NCBI RefSeq assembly: GCF_903181435.1
Contig: NZ_CAEUHO010000004.1
Span: 1,240,001 to 1,304,000 of the forward strand
Direction: 5' to 3'
Length of the DNA stretch: 64,000 bases
DNA from: Bacteroides acidifaciens
Lineage (GTDB): Bacteria; Bacteroidota; Bacteroidia; Bacteroidales; Bacteroidaceae
Within the stretch, counting starts at the first letter, position 1. Each line of letters starts with the position of its first letter. The notes below the pieces were generated by a model, which ran no database searches, was not told the origin of the DNA, and was given only the letters and a program-made list of their open reading frames with translations. Made by a program: the position numbers and the translations under genes. This document shows positions 28,181-38,057 of the stretch, piece by piece.

Positions 28181-28945
28181 TTATTTATTTCGGTTGATAA
28201 TCTCTTTAGCAAGAGCCAGGTGATTCTTGGCACCGGTAGAGTCCGCATCGTAAAGGATAGTCGGGATACCGTAGCTGGGAGCCTCGCTCAGTTTGACATT
28301 CCGTTGAACAACGGTGTTGAACACCAGTTCTTGAAAGTGTCTTTTCACTTCGTCGTAGATTTGATTCGCCTGACGCAGGCGTGAATCGTACATCGTGAGT
28401 AGGAAACCTTCGATTTCCAAGGCTGGATTCAGTTTCGATTTGATGATTTTAATGGTGTTCAGCAACTTGCTGATACCCTCGAGAGCAAAATATTCGGCTT
28501 GTACGGGGATAATCACAGAGTCGGCTGCTGTCAGGGCATTGATAGTAATGAGTCCCAATGAAGGCGAACAGTCTATCAGTATATAGTCATATTCTTTCTT
28601 CAAAGGTGTGAGCACTTCTTTCAGAATCTTTTCGCGGTTTGGGAGGTTCAACATTTCAATCTCTGCTCCTACAAGATTGATGTGCGAAGAGATTACTTTT
28701 AAAGAATCAATTTCAGTGTCGAGGATAGCGTCCTGTACGTTGGCTCTTTCAATAATGCATTCATAGATAGTGCATTCCGACTGCTTAATATCTACTCCCA
28801 GGCCGGAAGAGGCATTAGCTTGCGGGTCGGCATCTATCACGAGTACCTTTTTTTCGAGTGTAGCAAGCGAAGCTGCGAGGTTAATCGTAGTCGTTGTCTT
28901 TCCTACACCACCTTTTTGATTGGCCAAAGCAATAATTTTTCCCAT
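28181..28945 (-). CDS. parA: Chromosome-partitioning ATPase ParA (Soj)
   Basis: A 254-residue ParA/Soj with the deviant Walker A KGGVGKTTTTIN at the N-terminus, VLVIDADPQANASSGLG and the Walker B-like YILIDCSPSLG. It forms ATP-dependent dimers on the nucleoid that pull ParB-parS complexes. It has no N-terminal DNA-binding extension, so it is the chromosomal rather than plasmid P1 type. First gene of the parA-parB-DUF5683-mltD(-rsh) run, with a leader of about 165 bases from the -7 box at 29118. Confidence 0.97.
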   Translation of the reverse strand: MGKIIALANQKGGVGKTTTTINLAASLATLEKKVLVIDADPQANASSGLGVDIKQSECTIYECIIERANVQDAILDTEIDSLKVISSHINLVGAEIEMLNLPNREKILKEVLTPLKKEYDYILIDCSPSLGLITINALTAADSVIIPVQAEYFALEGISKLLNTIKIIKSKLNPALEIEGFLLTMYDSRLRQANQIYDEVKRHFQELVFNTVVQRNVKLSEAPSYGIPTILYDADSTGAKNHLALAKEIINRNK

Positions 28946-29117
28946 ATTCTCTAAATTTATTGGCAGCGAAATAAGTGATAAATCCTTAGAGCGCCTACGA
29001 AAAAAGAGAAACTTTGCAATTTCTGTTGATAAGTCACCTGTTTTGTTAATAACTGTCGGACGAAACAGCTACAAAAAACTGCCAGGTTCTTCATCTACTA
29101 TTCTCTTTCTGAGCTTG

Positions 29118-29125
29118 CAAATATA
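29118..29125 (-). promoter_or_regulatory. -7 promoter box of the parA operon
   Basis: Reads TATATTTG on the minus strand. It leaves an unusually long 5' leader of about 165 bases before parA. Confidence 0.45.
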
Positions 29126-29237
29126 CATATTTATATTGGATATTTATTTCTTTTTTTGCTCGCTTGCAGAAGATTAAGATTTGTAAACGGGTAAGGGCAG
29201 GGTAGGGGAGTTACTTTTTCATCTGGAGGAAAGTGGG

Positions 29238-29269
29238 TTTGGCGGTACGGCTTCTTTTTGTTACTTTTG
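29238..29269 (+). promoter_or_regulatory. Promoter of surE-lpxB
   Basis: TTTG at 29238-29241, a spacing of 20 bases, then TACTTTTG at 29262-29269: a full match to the Bacteroides TTTG-N19-21-TAnnTTTG consensus. The leader to the ATG at 29301 is about 25 bases. Confidence 0.7.
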
Positions 29270-29300
29270 TGCGAATATTAAAAAGGAAAGGATTGAATAT

Positions 29301-30068
29301 ATGGAAAATGAAAAGCCGTTGATTCTTGTTTCGAATGATGATGGCGTGATGGCTAAGGGTATCAATGAATTAGTGAAGTTCCTTCGTCCGCTGGGAGAAA
29401 TCGTTGTAATGGCACCCGATTCACCGCGTTCGGGCAGTGGTTGTGCGCTGACGGTGACTCAGCCTGTTCATTATCAACAGGTCAGGAAGGAGGTTGGACT
29501 GACTGTATATAAATGTTCGGGAACACCTACCGATTGTATTAAGTTGGCACGCAACACGGTACTCGACCGGACACCGGATTTGGTGATTGGCGGTATTAAC
29601 CACGGGGATAATTCGGCTACGAATGTACATTATTCCGGCACGATGGGAGTGGTGATTGAAGGTTGTGTGAATGGAATCCCTTCTATTGGCTTCTCTTTGT
29701 GTAACCACGAACCGGATGCCGATTTTGACGCTGCCGGTCCTTATATCCGTAATATCGCCGCAATGGTATTGGAAAAAGGGCTTCCTCCTTTGACTTGTCT
29801 AAATGTGAACTTCCCGAATACTGCCGATATTAAAGGAGTGAAAGTCTGCGAGCAGGCAAAGGGGTGCTGGACTAACGAATGGGTTGCTTGTCCCCGTCCG
29901 ACCGATCCGAATTATTTTTGGCTGACTGGTGAATTTACTGACCACGAATCCGAAAATGAGAAAAACGACCATTGGGCATTGGCTAACGGATATGTAGCTA
30001 TCACTCCGACTATCGTTGATGTGACAGCTTATGATTTTATCGATGAACTTAATAAGTGGTTTAATTAA
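29301..30068 (+). CDS. surE: 5'-nucleotidase SurE
   Basis: A 255-residue SurE, a divalent-metal-dependent phosphatase of nucleoside monophosphates and other small phosphates. The metal-binding start [14 protein letters not shown] and the central [11 protein letters not shown] and GGINHGDN motifs are intact. Full length for the family. The stop TAA shares its last base with the ATG of lpxB, which implies translational coupling. In Bacteroides surE and lpxB are a conserved pair; the functional reason is not evident. Confidence 0.96.
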   Translation: MENEKPLILVSNDDGVMAKGINELVKFLRPLGEIVVMAPDSPRSGSGCALTVTQPVHYQQVRKEVGLTVYKCSGTPTDCIKLARNTVLDRTPDLVIGGINHGDNSATNVHYSGTMGVVIEGCVNGIPSIGFSLCNHEPDADFDAAGPYIRNIAAMVLEKGLPPLTCLNVNFPNTADIKGVKVCEQAKGCWTNEWVACPRPTDPNYFWLTGEFTDHESENEKNDHWALANGYVAITPTIVDVTAYDFIDELNKWFN

Positions 30069-31204
30069 TGAAGTATTATCTGATTGTCGGCGAAGCATCC
30101 GGCGATTTGCACGCTTCCCATCTGATGGCTGCCTTGAAGGAGGAAGACCCGCAAGCTGATTTCCGGTTTTTCGGGGGCGACCTGATGGCTGCTGTTGGTG
30201 GAACGATGGTGAAGCATTATAAGGAATTGGCTTATATGGGGTTTATTCCTGTGTTGCTCCATTTGCGTACTATTTTTGCAAATATGAAGCGTTGCAAGGA
30301 GGATATTGTTTCCTGGAATCCCGATGTGGTCATCTTGGTAGACTATCCGGGATTCAATCTCGATATTGCCAAGTTTGTGCACAGCAAGACTCAGATTCCG
30401 GTTTACTATTATATTTCTCCGAAAATATGGGCTTGGAAAGAGTATCGTATCAAGAATATAAAGCGTGATGTGGATGAGCTTTTCTCTATTCTCCCTTTTG
30501 AAGTGGAATTTTTCGAAGGGAAGCACCAATATCCTATTCATTATGTCGGAAATCCGACTGTCGATGAGGTAACTGCCTATCAGGAAGCGCATCCCAAAAA
30601 CTTGGCAGCGTTTATTGCGGAGAACCAATTGGAGAATAAGCCGATAATCGCTCTTTTGGCAGGAAGTCGTAAGCAGGAAATAAAGGATAATCTACCGGAT
30701 ATGTTGAAAGCAGTTTCCGTTTTTCCTGACTATCAGCTTGTCTTGGCGGGTGCTCCTTCCATTGCTCCCGAATACTATAAGCAATTCATAGGTGATGCGA
30801 ATGTGAAAATCATTTTCGAACAGACGTATCGTCTTTTGCAACATGCGGATGCCGCTTTGGTTACTTCGGGGACGGCTACTCTTGAGACGGCTTTGTTCCG
30901 TGTTCCCCAAGTCGTTTGTTATCACACTCCGGTCGGAAAGTTTGTTTCGTTTTTACGTCGTCATATCCTGACAGTGAGATTTATTTCATTAGTCAATCTG
31001 ATTGCCGATCGCGAAGTCGTGAAAGAGTTGGTGGCTGATACAATGACTGTGAGGAATATGCAGCAGGAATTGAAGAATATACTTGAAAATGAGAAGTATA
31101 GAAACCGAATGCTTAAAGAATATGAGTATATGGCGGAACGATTGGGACCTGCCGGTGCTCCCCGTCACGCAGCACGTGAAATGCTGGACTTGTTGAAAAA
31201 ATAA
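30068..31204 (+). CDS. lpxB: Lipid-A-disaccharide synthase
   Basis: A 378-residue GT19 glycosyltransferase that joins lipid X and UDP-2,3-diacylglucosamine to form the lipid A disaccharide on the inner membrane. Family landmarks: YLIVGEASGDLHASHLM at the N-terminus, FFGGDLMAAVGGTMVKHY, VDYPGFNLDIAKF, YYISPKIWAWKEYRIK, the donor-site region LLAGSRKQEI and SGTATLETALFRVPQVVCY. Length is usual. Its start overlaps the surE stop by one base. Confidence 0.97.
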   Translation: MKYYLIVGEASGDLHASHLMAALKEEDPQADFRFFGGDLMAAVGGTMVKHYKELAYMGFIPVLLHLRTIFANMKRCKEDIVSWNPDVVILVDYPGFNLDIAKFVHSKTQIPVYYYISPKIWAWKEYRIKNIKRDVDELFSILPFEVEFFEGKHQYPIHYVGNPTVDEVTAYQEAHPKNLAAFIAENQLENKPIIALLAGSRKQEIKDNLPDMLKAVSVFPDYQLVLAGAPSIAPEYYKQFIGDANVKIIFEQTYRLLQHADAALVTSGTATLETALFRVPQVVCYHTPVGKFVSFLRRHILTVRFISLVNLIADREVVKELVADTMTVRNMQQELKNILENEKYRNRMLKEYEYMAERLGPAGAPRHAAREMLDLLKK

Positions 31205-31226
31205 CTTTCTTTTTCTGAATAAACGT

Positions 31227-31257
31227 AAAGCCGATGCAGTAAATGCACGGCTTTTTT
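31227..31257 (+). terminator. Terminator of surE-lpxB
   Basis: AAAGCCG(A)TGCA pairs with TGCACGGCTTT (one bulged A), followed by a T run, about 22 bases after the lpxB stop. Confidence 0.7.
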
Positions 31258-31296
31258 ATTTATAGTACAGAAGATTAAAAAAAGAAAGGAACCAAT

Positions 31297-32067
31297 ATGA
31301 AAAAATTTAAGTGGATTTTAGGTGTTTTAGTGTTGGCATTAGTGCCGATGTTGCAATCATGTGATGATGACGACGGTTATTCTATCGGAGACTTTAGTTG
31401 GGATTGGGCAACTGTTCATACAACTGGTGGCGGAGGGTATTATTTGGAAGGTGACCGTTGGGGAACGATTGATCCGGTTAGTACTTCTATTCCTTGGTAT
31501 AAACCTGTAGATGGCGAACGTGTAGTGGCATTCTTCAATCCTTTGTATGATGTGGAAAATGGTGTTCAGGTGAAGATGGAAGGGATACGAGATGTGCTGA
31601 CAAAAGAAGTGGAAGAGATGAAAAACGAAGAACAGTCCGAGGAATTTGGAAACGACCCTATCGTGATTTATGAGGGTGATATGTGGCTGGGAGGAAAATT
31701 TCTGAATGTCATCTTCCGTCAGGATATACCTCGTTCGGAAAAACATCGTATCAGTCTTGTGCAAAATCTGATAGGTGTAGAAGAACCGACACCTCTCGAA
31801 ATAGCTGAAGACGGTTATGTGCACTTGGAACTGCGTTATAATACGTATGATGATAAGACCGGCTATTGGGGATGGGGACGAGTTTCTTATAATCTGGAGA
31901 AATTTTTTCCTACACCAAAAGATTCTTGGGTAGCACCAAAAGGTTTTAAGGTTACAATAAACTCAAAAGAAAATGGAGAAGGAAGAGTTATTGTACTTGA
32001 CTTAGATCATCCGGTTGGTGTACCGGAAAATGCTAAGGACGTACATTCTACTTCTTCAATCCGATAA
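31297..32067 (+). CDS. NigD-like lipoprotein
   Basis: A 256-residue lipoprotein with lipobox LQSC (Cys22) followed by four Asp, a strong surface-export type signal. The rest resembles NigD-like proteins (N-terminal OB-like domain with an SIPWYKPVDGERVVAFF stretch and a C-terminal beta domain). NigD was named from a Prevotella nigrescens bacteriocin locus, but most Bacteroides homologues stand alone and their role is unknown. This one is monocistronic between two terminators. Confidence 0.8.
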   Translation: MKKFKWILGVLVLALVPMLQSCDDDDGYSIGDFSWDWATVHTTGGGGYYLEGDRWGTIDPVSTSIPWYKPVDGERVVAFFNPLYDVENGVQVKMEGIRDVLTKEVEEMKNEEQSEEFGNDPIVIYEGDMWLGGKFLNVIFRQDIPRSEKHRISLVQNLIGVEEPTPLEIAEDGYVHLELRYNTYDDKTGYWGWGRVSYNLEKFFPTPKDSWVAPKGFKVTINSKENGEGRVIVLDLDHPVGVPENAKDVHSTSSIR

Positions 32068-32095
32068 CCTCTAACTATGATTTGCTGTGTGTGAA

Positions 32096-32138
32096 AAAGG
32101 TCGGGATACTAAAAGAAGTTCCCGACCTTTATTATTTT
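32096..32138. terminator. Bidirectional terminator between the NigD-like gene and cdsA
   Basis: An 11-bp perfect stem (32096-32106 with 32120-32130) with A/T runs on both sides, between convergent genes. Confidence 0.8.
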
Positions 32139-32170
32139 ATTATAATTATATTCCTCTAAGAAAGAATGGT

Positions 32171-33019
32171 TTAAAATCCTGTCAAGGCATACAAATAAAC
32201 TACTGCTGCCGGAATAGCCATTAGGGCGCTGTCAAACCGGTCGAGCATTCCGCCATGTCCTGGAAGGATGTTTCCCGAGTCTTTAACATGTAGCTGGCGT
32301 TTGAATAGTGATTCCGTCAAGTCGCCCCATGTGCCGAATATAACGACTACTAATGCCAGTCCGGCCCATTCCAACATGGACATGAATGGGAAGTAATGGG
32401 CAAGTATAAAAGATACCCCGATAGCTACTATTCCGCCACCAATAGAACCTTCCCAGGATTTCTTCGGTGAAATACGTTCAAATAACCGGTGTTTGCCGAT
32501 AAGTGAACCGATGCAATATGCGCCGGTGTCATTCATCCAAAGGAATATAAAAATGGATAGCGGCAAAATCGGGTTGTAACTCACGCTACTGTATTCCGGG
32601 TTGTTATGAAATGCCAGTATGTTCAGCATAGCGAAAGGCAGACCGATATAAAGTTGGCTGAGCATTGAATAAGCCCAATTGAGTACCGGATTCTCTTTCT
32701 TGAGGTATAATTCACTAATCATCATATAGAGTAGCAGAAGTACATATGGAATAAAGATAGTTGAACCTTTCTGGCTTGCGTTGGTGCAGAATCCCATTAT
32801 TGCAAGGAATAAATAGGCTCCTCCCAACATTGCAATGGTCTTGTTTATCTTAGCTCCTTCCACTCGCATATTCACTAACTGTCCGAACTCATAAATGGTC
32901 AGCGCACTGATGATAGTGAACAGAATACCAAAACTTAATGGATTATAAAGGATGCACCCCACCAAGATGGCAACAAAAAGTACACCTGTAATAGCTCGTT
33001 TTATAAAATTGTTAATCAA
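32171..33019 (-). CDS. cdsA: Phosphatidate cytidylyltransferase (CDP-diglyceride synthase)
   Basis: A 282-residue polytopic inner-membrane enzyme with about eight hydrophobic helices. It converts phosphatidic acid and CTP to CDP-diacylglycerol, the precursor of all phospholipids. The CdsA signature is at the C-terminal end: SPKKSWEGSIGGG, then GDLTESLFKRQLHVKDSG and PGHGGMLDRFDS with the metal-binding Asp residues. Third gene of the rsfS-ftsH-cdsA operon, 34 bases after ftsH. Confidence 0.96.
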   Translation of the reverse strand: MINNFIKRAITGVLFVAILVGCILYNPLSFGILFTIISALTIYEFGQLVNMRVEGAKINKTIAMLGGAYLFLAIMGFCTNASQKGSTIFIPYVLLLLYMMISELYLKKENPVLNWAYSMLSQLYIGLPFAMLNILAFHNNPEYSSVSYNPILPLSIFIFLWMNDTGAYCIGSLIGKHRLFERISPKKSWEGSIGGGIVAIGVSFILAHYFPFMSMLEWAGLALVVVIFGTWGDLTESLFKRQLHVKDSGNILPGHGGMLDRFDSALMAIPAAVVYLYALTGF

Positions 33020-33053
33020 AATCAGTGTGTTTTAATTAGTTGGATTTGGTAGC

Positions 33054-35183
33054 TTATTTTTCCTTGTTAGTTTCAGTTTCCGTAGTTGTATTTCTTTCTA
33101 CGGTCACTTTTGTTCCTTCTGCGGTAACTTTCGTTTCCATAGAAGCTTTTTCTTCTTCGGTATTTTTAGCTTCCTCTTCTTTAATCTCTTTTTCTTCTTT
33201 TTTCAACTTTTCAGCAAGCTGCTTTTCTGCATTTGCTGCATCCTGGCTTTTTTTTGCTGCCATGATTTCTTCCGAACGGGAAGCCCAGGGACGTTTGCCG
33301 AAGATACGCTCAACATCTTCCGCAAAGATTACCTCTTTGTCAATCAATAGTTGCGTCAGTTGGTTATGCCCTTCTCGATGTTCGGATAAAATCTGTTTGG
33401 CACGTTCATATTGCTCGTTTACCATCTTTTTAACTTCTTCATCAATGAGTTCGGCAGTCTTTTCGCTGTATGGACGGTTGAAAGAATATTCTTCATTGTT
33501 ATAATAGCACAGGTTAGGCAATTTGTCACTCATTCCTAGATAAGCAATCATGCCGTATGCTTGTTTGGTAACTCTCTCTAGGTCATTCATGGCCCCTGTT
33601 GAGATACGTCCCATGAATAAATCTTCAGCCGCACGTCCACCGAGAGTTGCGCACATCTCATCAAGCATCTGCTCTTTAGTAGTAATCTGGCGTTCTTCCG
33701 GCAGATACCAGGCAGCGCCCAGCGCACGTCCACGAGGAACGATTGTTACTTTAATCAACGGATTGGCGTATTCCAATAGCCATGAGATGGAAGCGTGACC
33801 TGCCTCATGTAAAGCGATAGAGCGTCTTTCGGCTTCGGTTGTTATTTTGGTTTTCTTTTCCAAACCACCGATAATACGGTCTACGGCATCCAAAAAGTCC
33901 TGTTTGCCTACGAACTTCTTTCCGTGACGGGCGGCAATCAATGCCGCTTCATTGCAGACATTGGCAATATCCGCACCGGAGAATCCCGGAGTCTGACGTG
34001 CCAGTAAATCTACGTCTACTGTGTCGTCTATTTTAATCGGGCGCAAATGTACGCCGAATACTTCTTTACGTTCGTTTAGGTCGGGCAGGTCTACATGTAT
34101 CTGACGGTCAAAACGTCCGGCACGGAGAAGTGCCTTGTCCAATACGTCTACTCGGTTGGTAGCGGCAAGGATGATAACACCGCTATTAGAACCGAAACCG
34201 TCCATCTCTGTCAGCAATTGGTTAAGGGTGTTTTCGCGTTCGTCATTTCCACCCATTGCAGGGTTTTTGCCACGTGCACGCCCTACAGCGTCAATTTCAT
34301 CAATAAAGACGATACAAGGAGCTTTTTCCTTTGCTTGCTTGAATAAATCACGGACACGGGATGCGCCTACACCCACAAACATTTCCACGAAATCGGAACC
34401 TGCCAATGAGAAGAAAGGTACATTCGCTTCGCCGGCAACAGCCTTGGCAAGCAAAGTTTTACCGGTTCCCGGAGGACCTACTAGTAATGCCCCTTTGGGA
34501 ATTTTACCACCCAAATCTGTATATTTCTGAGGTTCTTTCAGGAACTCTACAATTTCTTCCACTTCTTGTTTGGCTTCTGCCAGACCTGCTACATCTTTGA
34601 ATGTAACTTTGATAGAGCCGCCTTTTTCAAAAAGCTGGGCTTTTGATTTTCCTACGTTGAATACACCGCCGGGACCACCGCTACCACCGCCGCTCATGCG
34701 CCGCATGAAGAATATCCATAAAGCAACCAGCAGAACAAGCGGAAGTATCTGAATCAGGATAGCAGGGAATATATCCGATTTAGGGGGATAATCCGATGTG
34801 CCGTCGAAATGACCAGCTTCTTTTTCAGTCTGTAGAAACTCTTCCAGTTTATCAGTAGATGGGGTTCTACTTGTGATGATAGGGTTACGTCCTACCTTTG
34901 TAGAGTCCGCACCAAATACGGCACCTACTGCAGTTGGTTTCAGATATGCCTCGATAGACTTGTCTTCATAACCCAATACTTTGCTGATATACCCATTTTT
35001 AACGTAATTCTGAAACTCGCTGTAAGTGACAGCTTTGCTTCCAGCACCCTTTGAATCACTGCCCCACCAGAGGCCGAGAAGCATCAGGGCAATAATCATA
35101 TACATCCAGTTCAGATTGAACTTCGGCAAATTAACCTTATTGTTAGGTTTATTGCTGCTGTTATTATTGCTATTATTGTCCAT
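33054..35183 (-). CDS. ftsH: ATP-dependent zinc metalloprotease FtsH
   Basis: A 709-residue membrane AAA protease that degrades misfolded and regulatory membrane proteins. A polar Asn-rich N-terminus precedes TM1 (about 27-45), a periplasmic domain, TM2 (about 125-143), the AAA domain with Walker A GPPGTGKT (236-243) and the arginine-finger region, then the M41 domain with HEAGH at 459-463. The C-terminal 60 residues form a charged Lys/Glu/Thr-rich tail longer than in E. coli. It is 9 bases after rsfS. Confidence 0.98.
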   Translation of the reverse strand: MDNNSNNNSSNKPNNKVNLPKFNLNWMYMIIALMLLGLWWGSDSKGAGSKAVTYSEFQNYVKNGYISKVLGYEDKSIEAYLKPTAVGAVFGADSTKVGRNPIITSRTPSTDKLEEFLQTEKEAGHFDGTSDYPPKSDIFPAILIQILPLVLLVALWIFFMRRMSGGGSGGPGGVFNVGKSKAQLFEKGGSIKVTFKDVAGLAEAKQEVEEIVEFLKEPQKYTDLGGKIPKGALLVGPPGTGKTLLAKAVAGEANVPFFSLAGSDFVEMFVGVGASRVRDLFKQAKEKAPCIVFIDEIDAVGRARGKNPAMGGNDERENTLNQLLTEMDGFGSNSGVIILAATNRVDVLDKALLRAGRFDRQIHVDLPDLNERKEVFGVHLRPIKIDDTVDVDLLARQTPGFSGADIANVCNEAALIAARHGKKFVGKQDFLDAVDRIIGGLEKKTKITTEAERRSIALHEAGHASISWLLEYANPLIKVTIVPRGRALGAAWYLPEERQITTKEQMLDEMCATLGGRAAEDLFMGRISTGAMNDLERVTKQAYGMIAYLGMSDKLPNLCYYNNEEYSFNRPYSEKTAELIDEEVKKMVNEQYERAKQILSEHREGHNQLTQLLIDKEVIFAEDVERIFGKRPWASRSEEIMAAKKSQDAANAEKQLAEKLKKEEKEIKEEEAKNTEEEKASMETKVTAEGTKVTVERNTTTETETNKEK

Positions 35184-35192
35184 AATCGTAAA

Positions 35193-35552
35193 TTAGTCTA
35201 AATCGGGGATTTGAGTAAGTTTAGCATCTGCCCAAAGATGCTCAAGGTTGTAAAAATCTCTTGTTTCCGGCAAAAAAACATGCACTAATACATCAGAATA
35301 GTCCATAGCTACCCATTCCGCATTCCGAAGTCCGTCAATGGCAAAAGGTTTGCTGTCAGCGCCTTTGCGTGTAAATTCTCTGATTGAATCTACAATGGCA
35401 CTTACTTGGCTGGGAGAGTTTCCCTGACAGATAACGAAATATTTACAGATGGTATCTTCTATACTGGTTAAATCGGCAATAATTATGTTTTTACCTTTTT
35501 TCTCTTGAATTCCTTCTTTTATTTTTTCAATTAATACTTTAGTATTGTTCAT
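35193..35552 (-). CDS. rsfS: Ribosomal silencing factor RsfS
   Basis: A 119-residue RsfS/Iojap protein that binds uL14 on the large ribosomal subunit and blocks subunit joining in starvation. Family motifs: IIIADLTSIEDTICKYFVIC, DGLRNAEWVAMDYSDVLVHV and REFYNLEHLW-like RDFYNLEHLW. Usual length. First gene of the operon with ftsH and cdsA, an order conserved in Bacteroidetes. A -7 box at 35644 lies about 90 bases upstream. Confidence 0.96.
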   Translation of the reverse strand: MNNTKVLIEKIKEGIQEKKGKNIIIADLTSIEDTICKYFVICQGNSPSQVSAIVDSIREFTRKGADSKPFAIDGLRNAEWVAMDYSDVLVHVFLPETRDFYNLEHLWADAKLTQIPDLD

Positions 35553-35643
35553 TCTTACAATTGAAATTAATAATTCATGTTCTTTTAGTTTATAACAAAA
35601 AAAGACAGTCCTTTGTTTCTAGTTATAAACGTGATATTTTTGA

Positions 35644-35651
35644 CAAATATA
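35644..35651 (-). promoter_or_regulatory. -7 promoter box of rsfS-ftsH-cdsA
   Basis: Reads TATATTTG on the minus strand, about 90 bases before the rsfS start. Confidence 0.45.
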
Positions 35652-35786
35652 CGCTGATTTATTGGATACAAGAAAGTTATACCCCAATTTTTGTGTTTTT
35701 TAGTGGAGATACTTGCCAATAAAAAGCTAATTTTAGGATTTTAGCAAAAAAAACAGCAGAAATGTTTTGATTTCCCAAATTATTTG

Positions 35787-35794
35787 TATCTTTG
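35787..35794 (+). promoter_or_regulatory. -7 promoter box of tRNA-Gln
   Basis: TATCTTTG, 20 bases before the mature tRNA 5' end. TTTG at 35766-35769 is 17 bases upstream, slightly close for a -33 box. Confidence 0.5.
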
Positions 35795-35814
35795 CACCCG
35801 CAAACGAAAAGCAT

Positions 35815-35885
35815 TGGGCTATGGTGTAATGGTAACACTACAGATTCTGGTCCTGTCATTCCTGGTTCGAATCCAGGTAGCCCAA
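35815..35885 (+). tRNA. tRNA-Gln (anticodon CTG)
   Basis: A 71-nt cloverleaf without encoded CCA. The acceptor stem TGGGCTA pairs with TAGCCCA and has the weak U1-A72 pair typical of tRNA-Gln. The D arm contains GTAATGGTAAC, the anticodon loop is TTCTGGT (CTG at 34-36), and the T arm is CCTGG-TTCGAAT-CCAGG. It decodes CAG. Confidence 0.95.
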
Positions 35886-35908
35886 CAAAATACCAGCTTT
35901 TTAATGAC

Positions 35909-35945
35909 AAAACCCGCTAAAATTGCATTTTTAGCGGGTTTTTTG
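35909..35945 (+). terminator. Terminator of tRNA-Gln
   Basis: A 14-bp perfect stem (35909-35922 with 35929-35942) and T run, 23 bases after the tRNA. Confidence 0.85.
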
Positions 35946-35980
35946 TGCTTTGACAAATACCATCCGAAAAAAGTTTGACG

Positions 35981-36003
35981 CTAATTCGGTGACTAATTCG
36001 GTG
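35981..36003. repeat. Short tandem direct repeat downstream of tRNA-Gln
   Basis: CTAATTCGGTG occurs twice (35981-35991, 35993-36003) separated by one base. It resembles sequence near integration sites only in its position behind a tRNA. No integrase or second copy is seen. Confidence 0.5.
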
Positions 36004-36046
36004 GCACGAATGCTCTTTTTTTGATATTCTGTAACGTGTAGATAAC

Positions 36047-36092
36047 AAAAAACAGGTTTTATCACCTATAGGCGTGATAAAACCTGTTTTTT
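36047..36092 (-). terminator. Terminator of the DUF349 gene
   Basis: A 19-bp perfect stem (36047-36065 with 36074-36092), 8-base loop, A/T runs on both ends; it lies 27 bases after the stop of the minus-strand gene. Confidence 0.85.
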
Positions 36093-36118
36093 ATATTTCT
36101 AAATCAAGCAGGGAAAGG

Positions 36119-37972
36119 TTACTCTTCTGTCTTTATTGACTCATCAATCACCTTGATTTTCTGTAATACCAGCTCCAAATCCGCTTTCAATTTATCTACT
36201 TTGCGGTTTAGTTCGGTCAGCAAGCTGCTGCCCTTTTTGGAAGTAGAAGTAAGGAAGCCCAGATTGTTTTCGTAAGTCTGGAGTTCGTTCTTCATATTCT
36301 CATAAGTACGCATCAGTTTCTCGCGTTCTCTGTACAGGGATTGAGAGCCGCCGCCTTGTATGTTGCTGATATTCGAGCGGAAGTTACTCAATTTCTTGTT
36401 AGAAGCACTGATGTTGAAACGGTCAAACAATTGGTCGATGATACCATGATATTGTTTGTATAATCTGTCTTTCTCTTTGAATGGTACATGGCCGATGGCA
36501 TTCCACTCTTTCATCAAATCGCGTACGAGTGTATTGGCTTCTTCGGTATCCATGTTTTCGTCAATGGCAGACAACTTTTCAATTAACGCTTTCTTTTTCT
36601 CCATATTCTCTATTTCGACAGAGCGTTGGGAAGAAGTAGCTTTGTTCTTTTGTTCAAAGAAATAATCACAGGCTGAGATAAAACGTTTCCAGACAGCATC
36701 CGAATGTTTCTTGGATACCGGACCGATTGTTTTCCATTCTTTTTGGAGTTTGGTCAACGCGTCAGCGGTTGTTTTCCAGTCCGTGCTGTCTTTCAACGCT
36801 TCCGCTTTTTCGCAGAGCGCTTTTTTCTTTTCCAGATTCTCGTTCATTCCTTCTTTCAGGCTCTTGAAGAATTCTCCTTTTTTCTTGAAGAAATCGTCGC
36901 AGGCATGACGGAAACGTTCGAAAATCTTCACGTTCATTTTTTGGGGAGCAAAACCGATGGTTTTCCATTTGTTCTGCAGGGCAATGACTTCCTGGGTCTT
37001 GTTTTCCCAAGCTGAGAATGTTTTCAGCTCATTGTATTCTATTGCTTCTACGATTTCGCAGATAACCGTTTTCTGATCCAGGTTATGCTGCTCCGTTTCT
37101 TTCAGAGCCTCGAAGTGCTGCTGATGGCGACGGTTGACAGCGGTAGACGCAGCTTTGAAGCGGTTCCAAATCTCATCACGCAATTCTTTTGTCACCGGAC
37201 CCGTATCACGAAATTCCTGGTGCAACTTCTGGAGTTGGTGGAAAGCTGAAACCACATCTTCCTCGTCAGCCAACTTTTCAGCAGCTTCGCAGAGATGCAT
37301 CTTTATTTCCAAGTTCTTCTTGAAGTCATATTCGCGGAATTCGTTGTTCAGTTTCAGTAAATCGTAGAACTTCTCTACATATAATTGGTAGTTCTTCCAA
37401 AGTTCATTCACTTTGCCTTGCGGCACCAACTTTGTTTCATTCCATTGTTGTTGCAACTTCTTGAATTCCGTATAGGATTTATTGGCGTCATCGCCGGATT
37501 CCACCAATTCCTTCAGTTCCTCTATAATGGAAAGTTTAACTTGCAGGTTTTCTTCTTTCTGCCGCTCTTGCTCGGCAACCAGTTTGCTCCTTCTGTCTTT
37601 AATGACTCCCATCAGACGCTTGAACTCTTCTTCTATCGGATCTTCTTGGGCAACAAAGTCTTCAACGGCGCCACCATTGTCTGTAAACTGCTTCTTGGCA
37701 ACTTCCAGCTCAGTATTATGTAACTTGTAGAATGATTGTTTCAGGTTGTCAATTTCCTGCTTGTTTGCATTCTCGGCATCCTGCGCAAGCTCTTTCAATC
37801 GGTTTAGTACATCTTCCTTAGTGGCAGGTTTAAGAGCTGCTTCAGGTTGAACTTCGGCAGTAACTTCTTCAGTTGGAGTCTCTGTAATAGGTTCAGAAAC
37901 CTCGACTGTTTTCTTTTCTTCTTCTAATTCCCCTTGGTTCAAGGGTTGATTAGTGTCATGGGCGTCCATCAT
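36119..37972 (-). CDS. DUF349 repeat protein
   Basis: A 617-residue, highly charged, almost entirely helical protein. After an acidic Glu/Thr-rich N-terminus (about 90 residues) come five DUF349-type helical repeats, recognisable by their ends: ELWKNYQLYVEKFYD, EIWNRFKAASTAV, KIFERFRHACDDFF, AVWKRFISACDYFF and RLYKQYHGIIDQLF. A coiled coil ends the protein. No signal peptide or membrane segment, so it is cytoplasmic. The molecular role of DUF349 proteins in Bacteroidetes is unknown. Monocistronic. Met2 is an equally good start. Confidence 0.9.
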   Translation of the reverse strand: MMDAHDTNQPLNQGELEEEKKTVEVSEPITETPTEEVTAEVQPEAALKPATKEDVLNRLKELAQDAENANKQEIDNLKQSFYKLHNTELEVAKKQFTDNGGAVEDFVAQEDPIEEEFKRLMGVIKDRRSKLVAEQERQKEENLQVKLSIIEELKELVESGDDANKSYTEFKKLQQQWNETKLVPQGKVNELWKNYQLYVEKFYDLLKLNNEFREYDFKKNLEIKMHLCEAAEKLADEEDVVSAFHQLQKLHQEFRDTGPVTKELRDEIWNRFKAASTAVNRRHQQHFEALKETEQHNLDQKTVICEIVEAIEYNELKTFSAWENKTQEVIALQNKWKTIGFAPQKMNVKIFERFRHACDDFFKKKGEFFKSLKEGMNENLEKKKALCEKAEALKDSTDWKTTADALTKLQKEWKTIGPVSKKHSDAVWKRFISACDYFFEQKNKATSSQRSVEIENMEKKKALIEKLSAIDENMDTEEANTLVRDLMKEWNAIGHVPFKEKDRLYKQYHGIIDQLFDRFNISASNKKLSNFRSNISNIQGGGSQSLYREREKLMRTYENMKNELQTYENNLGFLTSTSKKGSSLLTELNRKVDKLKADLELVLQKIKVIDESIKTEE

Positions 37973-38057
37973 TGTATATTAGTTTTGGGTCACAAATTAA
38001 TGAAATAAAACGATTACTTCATACTATTTTGCTTATTTTTTTTTGTTTACTTCATTT

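Larger units (their letters stand above)
28946..29300. other. Divergent intergenic region between parA and surE
   Basis: No gene seen. It contains the two outward promoters listed separately. The long parA leader (about 165 bases) shows no riboswitch or clear attenuator that I can recognise. Confidence 0.5.

Noticed and set aside
28946..29300. Replication origin near parAB
   Set aside because: I see no cluster of DnaA boxes (TTATNCACA) and dnaA or other origin-linked genes are not in the window.
35677..35910. Open frame of 77 codons on the minus strand across tRNA-Gln
   Set aside because: Its middle (GFEPGMTGPESVVLPLHH) is the antisense translation of the tRNA T arm and anticodon arm, a well-known false ORF.
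35878..36003. Integration (att) site at the tRNA-Gln 3' end
   Set aside because: No second copy of the tRNA end, no integrase and no change in gene content follow; only an 11-bp tandem repeat is present.
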